The notes under the pieces were generated by a model. That model had not been told where the DNA came from. It searched no databases and saw nothing but the letters and a program-made list of their open reading frames with translations. Of a stretch of 64,000 bases of DNA, positions 27,301-34,450 are shown one piece after another (positions within the stretch are counted from its first letter, which is position 1; the number at the start of each line of letters is the position of its first letter). This DNA comes from Opitutia bacterium (GTDB lineage Bacteria > Verrucomicrobiota > Verrucomicrobiia > Opitutales > Opitutaceae), in contig CANJIU010000040.1 in the NCBI GenBank assembly GCA_947474365.1, forward strand, positions 1-64,000, written 5' to 3'. The translations under genes and the position numbers were made by a program.

Positions 27301-28393
27301 AACGCCGACCACGATCGGCACGTTCGCGGTGGCGTTGACCGCGACCAACGCCAATGGGCCGAGCCCGGTCGTTACGCTTACAATTGCAGTGGCTCCGGCA
27401 GGCGTGGCCCCGACAGTCACTACCCAGCCGCTGAAACAACAGGTCGGCGAAGGTGGAACGGTGACGCTGACCGTGGTGGCAGGGGGCACGGCCCCCTTGA
27501 GCTACGAGTGGCGCAAGGATGGCGGGCCGATCGTCAACGGCGGCCGCATCAGCGGCGCAGCCACAGCCACGCTGACGATCGTCGATGCGCTCCCGGTCGA
27601 CTCCGGCACCTATAGTGTCGTGGTGTCGAACAGTGTGAAAAGCGCGACTTCAACCGGGGTCGTAGTGGGGGTTGTGCCCACCGGCACTAGCTTCGTCTAT
27701 GCAGCACCGGGAGGCTACAACGCGGGAGGCACCGTGACGATCAGCAACGCGTTCAACTACAGTGGCACTCCGGACGGCCTGACGCTGCACGTATTGCTGC
27801 CCGAAGGCTGGAGCTATGTCTGGGGTGCGGGTGCCGCGGGAGCGATCGAGCCGGCGCCCAGCGCGGCCAGCATGCTCGACTGGGCGTGGACGAGCCTGCC
27901 CGCCAGCCCGATGACCTTCACGTATGTGTTGAGCGTGCCGGCAAACACCACCGGGGTCCACGATCTGACGGGCTTCGCGGTGCTGACCCACGGCGGAGTC
28001 GGGTTGCAGTTGCTGCTGCAGCCGGACCCGCTGCCGGTCGGTCCGGCGGTGCTGCATAGTGCGGATACTGACTGCAGTTTCAGGATCAACCTCGCCGAGT
28101 TGACGCGGGTGATCGAATTGTACAACACGCGAAACGGCACGGTGCGCACCGGTCGATACGCGGTGGCGATAACAACGACCGAGGACGGCTTCAGCCCGGA
28201 CCCAGCGACAGCCAACGTCGCGACCGTCACGCTGCCTCGCTACCATTCCGCCGACAGCGACCACAGCGGCAAACTGAGTCTGACCGAACTCACCCGCGTG
28301 ATCGAACTTTACAGCTACCGTGTGGGCACGGTGCGCACCGGTCAGTACAGATGTAGGAATGGCACGGAGGACGGATTTGAACCGGGGCCCTGA
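21395..28393 (+). CDS. Giant modular surface protein: Ig-like, RCC1, LamG-like and BspA leucine-rich repeats
   Basis: A 2332-residue exported protein, probably an adhesin or polymer-binding surface protein. ATG 21395 follows a good ribosome-binding site and opens a signal peptide (to about 35). Approximate order: Ig-like 45-122; seven RCC1-type blades 127-415, each with GTVxxWG...GLSGVTxIAAGxxHTVAL; Ig-like 422-522; LamG-like 525-748; Ig-like 752-842; Big-type domain 845-925; BspA-type leucine-rich repeats 930-1267 (LTSVTIPDSVVSIGWSAF-like units); a second Ig plus LamG-like pair 1268-1593; Ig-like 1597-1682; unknown 1685-1912; He_PIG domain 1918-2003; Ig-like 2005-2092; beta domain 2098-2212; and two EF-hand/dockerin-like repeats 2220-2332 (LTRVIELYN...GTVRTGxY...TEDGF). 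There is no LPXTG or PEP-CTERM signal. No catalytic domain is visible. Confidence 0.93.
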   Translation: MKISNAGVAMTMLSGMRSSALSAVAFIALAGVLGAAASVEVPTITTEPSSQTVNAGQAATFSVVATGVPKPTYQWRKGGAPIIGATNTGYAIASVQLGDVGSYNVEVTNSAGSVTSSVIVLTVNAPLGGTVAGWGAGTTATGVGTERGQSIVPVGLSGVTGIAAGKFHTVAVKGNGTVAAWGAGVTLTGVEPEYGQSIEPAGLSGVTAVAAGHYHTVVLKSDGTVVAWGWNEFGQATVPTGLSGVTAIAAGYYHTVALKSDGTVVVWGYDIFGLKTIPPGLSGVTAIAAGTAEIVALKGDGTVVAWGYNVHNATVVPYGLSGVIAIAAGSDHTVALKSDGTVVAWGNNASGQTSVPVGLGGVTSIAAGAGHTAALKSNGTVVAWGFNDQGQTTIPAGLSGVTALAAGGYHTVALVGTAPAIGPTITTQPMGRTVWRTWNPPQDAVFSVAAAGTPALAYRWQGSIDGGLTWGNLGVFAPYNGVTTETLTVNADATIRSRAQFRCVVTNSTGSVTSSAALLRVASRDESFAGSDNFATTDNWSAPTLLSGTGQLNFATSRLDYVVLYPTSDDATLREWTANLGSYFRDWSVQVDVHLDPIFMAAGEYANLNLIVVKASDTLKPLGLTNRIDIALDRYGTGSGIVQDFGGDFTGNGNRTPATGMVETPSFASDATLRIRFNSTTKELTSWFDADGPTNGFSWTLLQSVNIGTGLYTWNMNESETFAVMLVGGSGNILLSPGMAYFDNFTTAELSSPVITSQPLPRSVSIGGTVTFTVVATGTAPLAYTWKKDDTALVNGSTLSGATTPILTLINLQAADAGNYTCVVSNGLGSPATSNAALLTVNRLTQTLSFGVLPNKPVNAAPFTLSATASSGLPVSYASSNPGVATVNGNTVTLMGIGITTLTASQAGDATYLPAAEVAQTLQVTAAAPLDYSYITSDGTVTITSYTGAGGTVVIPATINGLPVTGIGIRAFQSKPSLTSLTIPESVTSIGDWAFSYCHNLASVVIPDGVTSIGNYAFAYCNNRTRVTLGASVVVIGYAAFCYNTGLVSIAIPDSVHDIGSAAFSFCPDLTAITVGPLNAVYASSAAGVLFNQSQTILLQYPAGKLENHYTIPAGVIAIGEAAFSSCAHLTSVTIPDSVVSIGWSAFNASSRLTSVTIPAGVTSIAGYGFFGCSSLASITIGNGVTSIGTYAFSGCTSLPSVVIPAGVTSLGASAFRQCTSLKGIYCQGNAPGLGTDVFYNDAQATVYYVEGTLGWAATFGGRPTVMLALPSITEQAANQTVTVGQTATFTVVAAGSPAPTLRWQISNDGGLGWSDLAEAAPFSGVTTATLTIGAMMTAQSRSQFHCVASNLVGSVTGNAVILRVAPLATSFTGSDDFSAFGNWSAPTISSGKGRLNFANDRLEYTVSSPTGEDDIALREWTQNNVGSYNKDWAVQIDVHLAAMSLANGQCAWLDLMVVRAVDALKPWEQMNIMDLQIDRYGNGSNTVHDFGGALVGNGSRTPATGMLEVRDNSTDATLRISFNSTTKELTSWTDADGPANGYVWTLLQTVNIGSGIYTWGMNASSTFAIMLVGGATGVSLGSGQAYFDNFLTTGTSVPVITTQPQPQTVSVGANVTFTVVAAGSPAPTYQWRKSDANVPGATSATLTIPNAQLVDAGSYDVVVSNSAGSITSSAATLSVQTGTTAAIQGYGVAKMQRTVQTSAGTPTPISASPFTVEARVFGLNLSGIGAPSFTSPAPSSVPGGALVYDANKVRWGYSSPLSYASLTALNPDFKDGTYVMTVNSVTVNLDLAGATSLPASPRLVGGTWSGGSLQLNASSDWVLTFGAFADHAAESLIEFRINLPGIGVFQRDTFDSSAVSFVIPAGTLAAGGIYAANLEFINLSTLDQSGISGAVGIAGVGTRVNFTIAATTASLAPTITSATGATATVGTAFSYAIIAAPGPIVNFSVTGALPAGVTLNASTGVISGTPTTIGTFAVALTATNANGPSPVVTLTIAVAPAGVAPTVTTQPLKQQVGEGGTVTLTVVAGGTAPLSYEWRKDGGPIVNGGRISGAATATLTIVDALPVDSGTYSVVVSNSVKSATSTGVVVGVVPTGTSFVYAAPGGYNAGGTVTISNAFNYSGTPDGLTLHVLLPEGWSYVWGAGAAGAIEPAPSAASMLDWAWTSLPASPMTFTYVLSVPANTTGVHDLTGFAVLTHGGVGLQLLLQPDPLPVGPAVLHSADTDCSFRINLAELTRVIELYNTRNGTVRTGRYAVAITTTEDGFSPDPATANVATVTLPRYHSADSDHSGKLSLTELTRVIELYSYRVGTVRTGQYRCRNGTEDGFEPGP

Positions 28394-28767
28394 GGGGCGC
28401 AGACAGCGCGGCGGCGCCGCGGTCATCGGAGTCGCTGAAATGCCGCGGGGGGAATTGCGCATTTTTTTCGAGACCACTTGGGGCCCCAAGCGAAAATTAG
28501 GGCTCTACGCAGATTGACGACCGGCCCCACTCGCTCGGACCAATTGCGACGAGAGATTGGGCGAGGTGTTGGTTGCCCCCCAGGGAGTGATTGGGGTCGC
28601 GAACGTTGGCCAAATATTCGCCGACGTTTGCGCAGCTCGCGATGACCACGGGCAGACTCAGGAAGGTCCCTTCAATACCAGTGGTTGCGAACCACGAAGA
28701 AGTGAGCGAGGCGAAGCCAACGCCCCTCAGTACCGCAGCCTGAATCCGGAGAAATGCACGGGCAACC
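28394..28767. other. Spacer between convergent giant and DUF1501 genes
   Basis: No gene seen. It contains a T7 run (28462-28468) preceded by weak ccgcgg arms, perhaps the terminator of the giant gene. It also holds the self-complementary 14-mer cttggggccccaag (28477-28490), which cannot form a looped hairpin. Confidence 0.4.
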
Positions 28768-30207
28768 TCACGCCAAGACGCCCTTAATCACCTTGCCATG
28801 CACGTCGGTCAGCCGGAAATCGCGGCCACCGTAGCGGTAGGTCAGCTTTTCGTGATCGATGCCGAGCAGGTGAAACATGGTCGCGTAGAGATCGTAGAAC
28901 GTCGCGGGATTTTCCGCTACATTGTAGCCGAGTTCATCCGTCGCGCCGTAAATCGTCCCCCCGCGCACGCCGCCGCCGGCAATCCAAACGCTGAAACCGG
29001 TCGGGTTGTGGTCGCGTCCATCGCTGCCCTGCGAAAACGGCGTCCGGCCAAACTCCCCCGCCCAGAGGATGAGCGTATCCTCAAACAACCCACGCGCCTT
29101 CAGGTCCGTGATCAGCGCGGCGATGCCCTGATCCACCTGGTTGGCCATCGTGGCGTGTCCCTTCTTGAGCCCGCCGTGTTGGTCCCACGGGTTCGCGACC
29201 TGGCCGGCGCCCACTTTCTGCGGGAGACAACTCAGTTCGACAAAACGCACGCCACGCTCGATCAGCCGCCGCGCCACGAGGCATTGCCGGCCATACGCGG
29301 CCTTGTTCGGATCGGGGGCATCGAGTCCGTAAAGTTTTTTGGTCGCGTCGCTCTCGCCGCGAATGTCGCACAACTCCGGCACCGCGGTCTGCATCCGGTA
29401 GGCCGTCTCGTAATTGCGAATCGCGGCCTCGACCTGTGGCTCGGGCGCGAGTCCGAGGAAGCCGTCGTCGAGGTTCCGGATAAAGCCAAGCCGCCGGCGC
29501 TGCGCTTCGTCGGCCTCGCGTGACTTGATGTTCTCGACCGCCTGGTCGCCATCGGCCTTCAGGATCGAGGCCTGGTGCTGGCCGGGCAGGTAACCGTTGC
29601 TGTACATGCCGACACCGCCGTGCGGTGGTCCGGCGCCGCCACTCTGCAGCACGATGAACCCGGGCAAATCCCGGTTCTCCGTGCCGAGTCCGTAGCTCGT
29701 CCAGGCACCGAAACTCGGGTGGCCCATGAACGGAAACCCGGTATGCGCGAGGTAGTTTCCCTGCGCGTGCTCATTCACCTTGCTCGTCATCGAACGAATG
29801 ACCGCAAGATCGTCTGCATGACCGGCCACGTGGGGAAAGAGTTCGCTGATCGGCATGCCGCACCGGCCGCGCGGCTTAAATTCCCACTGCGGCGCCATGA
29901 TGTTGCCGTTGTTATTGAACATCGTCGGTCGCACCGGGACCGGCATCGGCTGGCCGTGGCGCCGGGTGAGTTCCGGCTTGGGATCAAACGAGTCGAGATG
30001 CGACACGCCGCCCGACATGTAGCAAAAAATCACCCGCTTCGCCCGTGGCCGGAAATGCGGCCCCGGCAGTTTCTCCGTGGCGGCAGCAGCGCCAAAGCTC
30101 CGGTCGGTCATCAGCCCCGCAAGCGCCAGCGACCCGAACCCGAGCGAGCAGTGGTGGAGCATCGCGCGGCGGGTGATTTGCCGCGGCGGAAAACAATTAG
30201 CGGACAT
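28768..30207 (-). CDS. DUF1501 domain protein (Tat-exported)
   Basis: A 479-residue protein of the DUF1501 family, alkaline-phosphatase/sulfatase-fold relatives abundant in Planctomycetes and Verrucomicrobia. The N-terminus has a twin-arginine signal (ITRRAMLHHCSLGFGSLALAG), indicating folded export. Family landmarks are FCYMSGGVSHLDSFDPKPEL, GNYLAHTGFPFMGHPSFGAW, WDQHGGLKKGH, ILWAGEFGRTPFSQ, GRDHNPTGFSVW and the C-terminal YRYGGRDFRLTDVHGKVI. DUF1501 genes nearly always follow a DUF1549/DUF1553 gene, as here, where the two overlap by 11 bp (30197-30207). The biochemical role is unknown. It is the last gene of the long minus-strand block. Confidence 0.95.
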   Translation of the reverse strand: MSANCFPPRQITRRAMLHHCSLGFGSLALAGLMTDRSFGAAAATEKLPGPHFRPRAKRVIFCYMSGGVSHLDSFDPKPELTRRHGQPMPVPVRPTMFNNNGNIMAPQWEFKPRGRCGMPISELFPHVAGHADDLAVIRSMTSKVNEHAQGNYLAHTGFPFMGHPSFGAWTSYGLGTENRDLPGFIVLQSGGAGPPHGGVGMYSNGYLPGQHQASILKADGDQAVENIKSREADEAQRRRLGFIRNLDDGFLGLAPEPQVEAAIRNYETAYRMQTAVPELCDIRGESDATKKLYGLDAPDPNKAAYGRQCLVARRLIERGVRFVELSCLPQKVGAGQVANPWDQHGGLKKGHATMANQVDQGIAALITDLKARGLFEDTLILWAGEFGRTPFSQGSDGRDHNPTGFSVWIAGGGVRGGTIYGATDELGYNVAENPATFYDLYATMFHLLGIDHEKLTYRYGGRDFRLTDVHGKVIKGVLA

Positions 30208-33200
30208 AAATGAACTCCTTCAGGTTGAAAATGGCGTGCGTGAAATCCTGCCACACCCGCGCGCTGGCCATCACCATTTCCGGCGCTACTTGATGCGTGC
30301 GGGCCAATTCGTCGAGGTAGCCACGGGCCGAGGCGAGTTCCTCGTCGCGCGGAGCCCGTCCCAAAGCCGCGAGGAAAATTCCCCGCACTCGCACTTCACG
30401 CGTGACATCACGGTCCTTGACCAACGTCCTGGCCCAGGCCGCCGCGCGATCGGTCACGAACTGGGAATTGAGCATGAGCAGCGACTGCGCCGGGACGTTT
30501 GTCGCGTCGCGCCGGCCAAGCGTGGAAAACGGCGCGGGGGCATCGAAAGCCTGGAGAAAAGGATCGAGCCGCGTCCGACGAACTTGGAGATAGACACTGC
30601 GCCGCGGCGCATTCGGCCCCACCGACGGCCCGAACATCGTCGGCTGCAATTCTCCCGCGAGGGCGAGCAACGAGTCTCGGATCGACTCGGCCTCAAGTCG
30701 CCGCACCCGCATGTGCGAGAGCAAGGCGTTCGCCGGATCCACCTCGGTCGCCCGCGCCGACGCCGTGCTCTCAATCTGAAAAACCCGCGTCGTCACCAGG
30801 AACCGCACCATCTCCTTTAGCGACCATCCGTGCCCAACCAGTCTCGCCGCGAGGAAATCGAGCAACTCGGGATCCGTTGGTTTTTCCCCGATCCGGCCGA
30901 AATTATCCACCGTAGGTACGAGCCCGACGCCAAAGACCCATTGCCAGACGCGGTTCACCATCACGCGGGCCGTCAGCGGATTCTTTTCGCTGGCAACGGC
31001 GTGAGCCAGGTCCAGCCGGCCGCTCAACGCCGTACGGTAGGGTTGCGGGTCAATGACCTGCAAATAGCCGCGCGGCACGATCTCACCCGGCTTGAGATGA
31101 TCGCCGCGCGCCAGCAGCGGCGCGTCGTGGCCGGCCGTCTCAAGGACCCCGGGGGCGCGCTTTGGCACGGGAATTTCCGCCTCAAGCCGGCGATAGTCGG
31201 CCACCAGCGGGCTGATCTCATTCAATTCGGAAAGCGCAACCGGCAGCAACTCTTGCCGCACAAAGTAATCGAGCAACGCCCGCTGCGGTTCCGTCAGCCG
31301 ATCGTCACGCCATGCCTTCACGGCCGTGGCCACCACTCGCTGGAAGCGCAGCCCCAAATCGGCCGCGTTCGTCGGCGAGGGGCCGTCCAACAACGGCAGG
31401 AGCGCGAGCAATCCCGGGCGCGGGGTGGTTTTCTCGTCATGCGCGACGATCGCAGTGACGCCGAAAAAGGACCGACCATCCGAGGGCGGATTTCCTCCCT
31501 TCTTTTTCTTCACGTCGACCGGGCGGGTGAGATCATCGCGCGTCCCGAATTCAAGGTAGGCGGAACTGCCTTTCCGATAAGCTGTATCGAGCCGAATCCA
31601 GCCGGGCTTTTCCTGATCGAACGTACTCTTGGGAAAGATCGGATTCTGCGGCAACGGATAGTTGTCGACGATGACCCGGACCATCGCGCCGCCGCCGCCC
31701 TGCGCGTGCACGCTGAGATAGTCGGAGTCGATTGTGAACCGTGGCGACGTGAGCAGGCCGTTGTGCTTGCTGGAGAGGCGGGGCGTGAAGACGCCCGCCG
31801 GCGCCAGTCCCTCGATGATGCGTTCACCGACGGGAGCGAGGGCGAATTCACCGGGGCGCGTGGGCTCCGACCCAAGCCCGGAGCCGGCATGAAACCACCG
31901 CTGATAATCGTCGCCGGAAAGAATCCACAGCGGGCGAAATTTTTCCCCATTGAAGCGCAACGCCTCCTGCTGTTTTCCACCCAGATCGCTCGCCAGCGCG
32001 GACCACGCCGCGGGGAACCGAGCATCGTCCCATTCACCCAACCTCGCCCAAATGTGCAGGGGATTTGCCGCGTCCGCCTTCGCCTCGGCGATCGCCCGAT
32101 CCATGTCCCGGTCAACGGCAGCATCGGATCGCGCCTTTAGCAGCGTCTCACGCTCGCGTTCCAACGTCGCCCGACGTTCACGTTGCGCGGGATCGAGCGC
32201 GGCCAGCAGACGCTCACGACCGATCGCCGTGGGAGTGCCAGCGCGAAACGACGCCGCGACTTCCTCTGGCGTCAGCGCGCGATCATAAAGCCGGGCCTCC
32301 TCGATTTCACCCGCGAAGTACCCGTCTGCGGTGTCGCGATTCCGCAGTCCCAGGAGCACGCGGGACTTGCCGGCGGCGTGCTCGACCAGTTCACCTTTCG
32401 AAGAAACGGCCCCATAGCGTTCACCGTTGCGATAGACGGCGATCGTGTTGTCGGCTCCGTAAACGATGGCAAGGTGGACGAACGTCTCCGCGTTCGCGAT
32501 CTCGGGTTTGCCATCCAGCGGCACCGTCCGCTCGGAATTCTCGCTCCCCGCGCTCCATCTCCTGGTGTCATTCTCCGCGAATACAATCGCGTCAAAGCGA
32601 TCGCCCGAGCTGTTTTCCACCGCCATGACTCCCCCACCCCGCTGCTCAAGGTTGGCCGGAGCCGCCCACGCTTCGAGCGTCTTCGCCGCAAGGGCAAACG
32701 GCAGCGGCGGCGTTCGCAGGTAGGCCCCGCGACCGTCGAGCACGAGTCGCCCGTTTCTGATTTCCGCGCCGCCCTCAAGCTGACCGTGGAGTTTGCCCAC
32801 AGTGTCCTTGGCGCCGTGTTCGAAGTCCCACACCGCCACCGGAGCCAGGCCTTTTTTCGGCGACAGCTGGTCGGTGGCTTCCGCCCGTACCGCCTCCCGC
32901 GCCATGTCGTCAATCACGGTGATTTCCCGATCGATCTCCCGCACCCGCGCCGCACCCGCGAGCAATCCCGGGGCACGCGCCGCCTGGGATCGCAATCGCG
33001 TCGCGAGGGTGTCCGCAGACTTGAGCCAGGCGGCGGCCAAACCCGCCTTGATCTGGTCGATCAGACGCTCAAGTTCGGTCCGGTTTTTCCCCAACGTGTC
33101 AGGCGTGTCGATCGTGACCTGAGCCGGGCGGACGCTTGCGAAAATGCCGTACAGCGCCGTATAGTCGCGCTGGCTCACAGCGTCGAACTTGTGGTCGTGG

Positions 33201-34303
33201 CAGCGCGCGCAGGAAACCGTGAGCCCTTGAAACGCCTTGCAGACGACATCGATCTGGTTGTCCACCGCCTTGACCTGATCGTCGAGAGTGTCGACGGGTT
33301 GGAAACCGTGCTCGACGAAGCGATAATGCGCGGTGCCGAGAACCGATTCGTTGAATCCGGCTGGATTCACGCGCGGCCGCTCCAGCAGATCACCGGCGAT
33401 GTGTTCGCGGATGATTTGATCGACCGGCACATCAGCGTTGAGCGCACGGATCAGATAATCGCGGTAGCGATAGGCCTCGGGAATCGCCGGGTCGCCCTCA
33501 CTGCCGTGCGTCTCGGCGTAGCGTACCAGGTCCATCCAGTGCCGTGCCCAGTGTTCGCCAAAGCGCGGCGAGTCGAGCAGGCGCGCGGTGTGGGTCGCGA
33601 TGGCCGCCTGCCGATTGCGAGCCCAGTCGGCAGCGAAACGATCAAGGTCGGCGGGCGCCGGCGGCAGGCCGGTGAGGACAAACGTGAGTCGGCGCAAGAA
33701 CGTCCGGGGATCCGCATCCATCGCAGGGGCGAGCCCTTTCGCCTCCATCTGCGCGAGGAGGAACCGATCCACCGGATGCGCCGACCAGGCGGGATCCCTA
33801 ACCGCGGGCGGCGTGGAACGCTGCACTGGTTGGAGTGACCACCACGTTTTCCGCGCGGCAAAAAGCTCGCTCCAAGAAGGCTTCGCGGCTGGTTCCGCAC
33901 CGGCGTCGTCCCGGGGATCAGGTGCCCCCATCGCGATCCAGCGCTCGAAATCCGCGATGACGGCGTCGGAGAGCTTCGGCCCCTTGTCCGGCATTTTGAG
34001 CTCGGGATCGGTGTGTTTGATCGCAGCAAGCAGCGGACTCTTCGTCGGATCGCCGGGCACGATCGCCTCGCCCGCGTCGCCGCCCTTCTGCCAGCCAGGT
34101 CGGGAGTCGAGCCGCAATCCGCCCTTTTGTTTCTGCGCGCCGTGGCATTCGTGGCATTCGGCGACGAGCACCGGGCGGATCTTCTGTTCGAAAAAGTCGC
34201 GTCCCTCGGGGGTGATCGGCGCGCCCACGGCAGTCGGCCCGAGGAGGAGCAACGCGAGGCCGAGAAGGAGTGGATGGACAGGCTTCAATCGCAGGGGTGA
34301 CAA
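30197..34303 (-). CDS. PSCyt1/DUF1549/DUF1553 protein with LamG insert
   Basis: A large exported protein of about 1368 residues. From a TTG at 34303 it has a good signal peptide (SPLRLKPVHPLLLGLALLLL). The frame continues to an ATG at 34408, but that 35-residue extension is arginine-rich and unlike a signal. Next comes a planctomycete cytochrome C-type domain with CHECH (C50-H54), a DUF1549 domain (HPVDRFLLAQMEAKGL, VRYAETHGSEGD), and a second haem-like motif CARCHDHKFD. A central LamG/concanavalin-like domain and the DUF1553 domain (VMVNRVWQWVFGVGLV, FLVTTRVFQ) complete the chain. The family is thought to bind c-type haem and to work with DUF1501; its reaction is unknown. It overlaps the DUF1501 gene start. 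Confidence 0.93.
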   Translation of the reverse strand: MSPLRLKPVHPLLLGLALLLLGPTAVGAPITPEGRDFFEQKIRPVLVAECHECHGAQKQKGGLRLDSRPGWQKGGDAGEAIVPGDPTKSPLLAAIKHTDPELKMPDKGPKLSDAVIADFERWIAMGAPDPRDDAGAEPAAKPSWSELFAARKTWWSLQPVQRSTPPAVRDPAWSAHPVDRFLLAQMEAKGLAPAMDADPRTFLRRLTFVLTGLPPAPADLDRFAADWARNRQAAIATHTARLLDSPRFGEHWARHWMDLVRYAETHGSEGDPAIPEAYRYRDYLIRALNADVPVDQIIREHIAGDLLERPRVNPAGFNESVLGTAHYRFVEHGFQPVDTLDDQVKAVDNQIDVVCKAFQGLTVSCARCHDHKFDAVSQRDYTALYGIFASVRPAQVTIDTPDTLGKNRTELERLIDQIKAGLAAAWLKSADTLATRLRSQAARAPGLLAGAARVREIDREITVIDDMAREAVRAEATDQLSPKKGLAPVAVWDFEHGAKDTVGKLHGQLEGGAEIRNGRLVLDGRGAYLRTPPLPFALAAKTLEAWAAPANLEQRGGGVMAVENSSGDRFDAIVFAENDTRRWSAGSENSERTVPLDGKPEIANAETFVHLAIVYGADNTIAVYRNGERYGAVSSKGELVEHAAGKSRVLLGLRNRDTADGYFAGEIEEARLYDRALTPEEVAASFRAGTPTAIGRERLLAALDPAQRERRATLERERETLLKARSDAAVDRDMDRAIAEAKADAANPLHIWARLGEWDDARFPAAWSALASDLGGKQQEALRFNGEKFRPLWILSGDDYQRWFHAGSGLGSEPTRPGEFALAPVGERIIEGLAPAGVFTPRLSSKHNGLLTSPRFTIDSDYLSVHAQGGGGAMVRVIVDNYPLPQNPIFPKSTFDQEKPGWIRLDTAYRKGSSAYLEFGTRDDLTRPVDVKKKKGGNPPSDGRSFFGVTAIVAHDEKTTPRPGLLALLPLLDGPSPTNAADLGLRFQRVVATAVKAWRDDRLTEPQRALLDYFVRQELLPVALSELNEISPLVADYRRLEAEIPVPKRAPGVLETAGHDAPLLARGDHLKPGEIVPRGYLQVIDPQPYRTALSGRLDLAHAVASEKNPLTARVMVNRVWQWVFGVGLVPTVDNFGRIGEKPTDPELLDFLAARLVGHGWSLKEMVRFLVTTRVFQIESTASARATEVDPANALLSHMRVRRLEAESIRDSLLALAGELQPTMFGPSVGPNAPRRSVYLQVRRTRLDPFLQAFDAPAPFSTLGRRDATNVPAQSLLMLNSQFVTDRAAAWARTLVKDRDVTREVRVRGIFLAALGRAPRDEELASARGYLDELARTHQVAPEMVMASARVWQDFTHAIFNLKEFIYVR

Positions 34304-34450
34304 CAAACCATCTGGAAGGCAGATCGGGCGCAACTCAACGCGGTTTTCGGCGAACGCACGAGTGCGTTTCGAGCGTCGCCGCAACGGGAATCGCCTTCCG
34401 CACCCCACCTCCCCCGGGCCGGCAACGCAGGCCGACGCGCCGGTTCCGTT

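Noticed and set aside
28477..28490. Perfect palindrome cttggggccccaag
   Set aside because: It has no loop, so it cannot form a terminator hairpin, and a single 14-bp palindrome in GC-rich DNA is weak evidence of a binding site.
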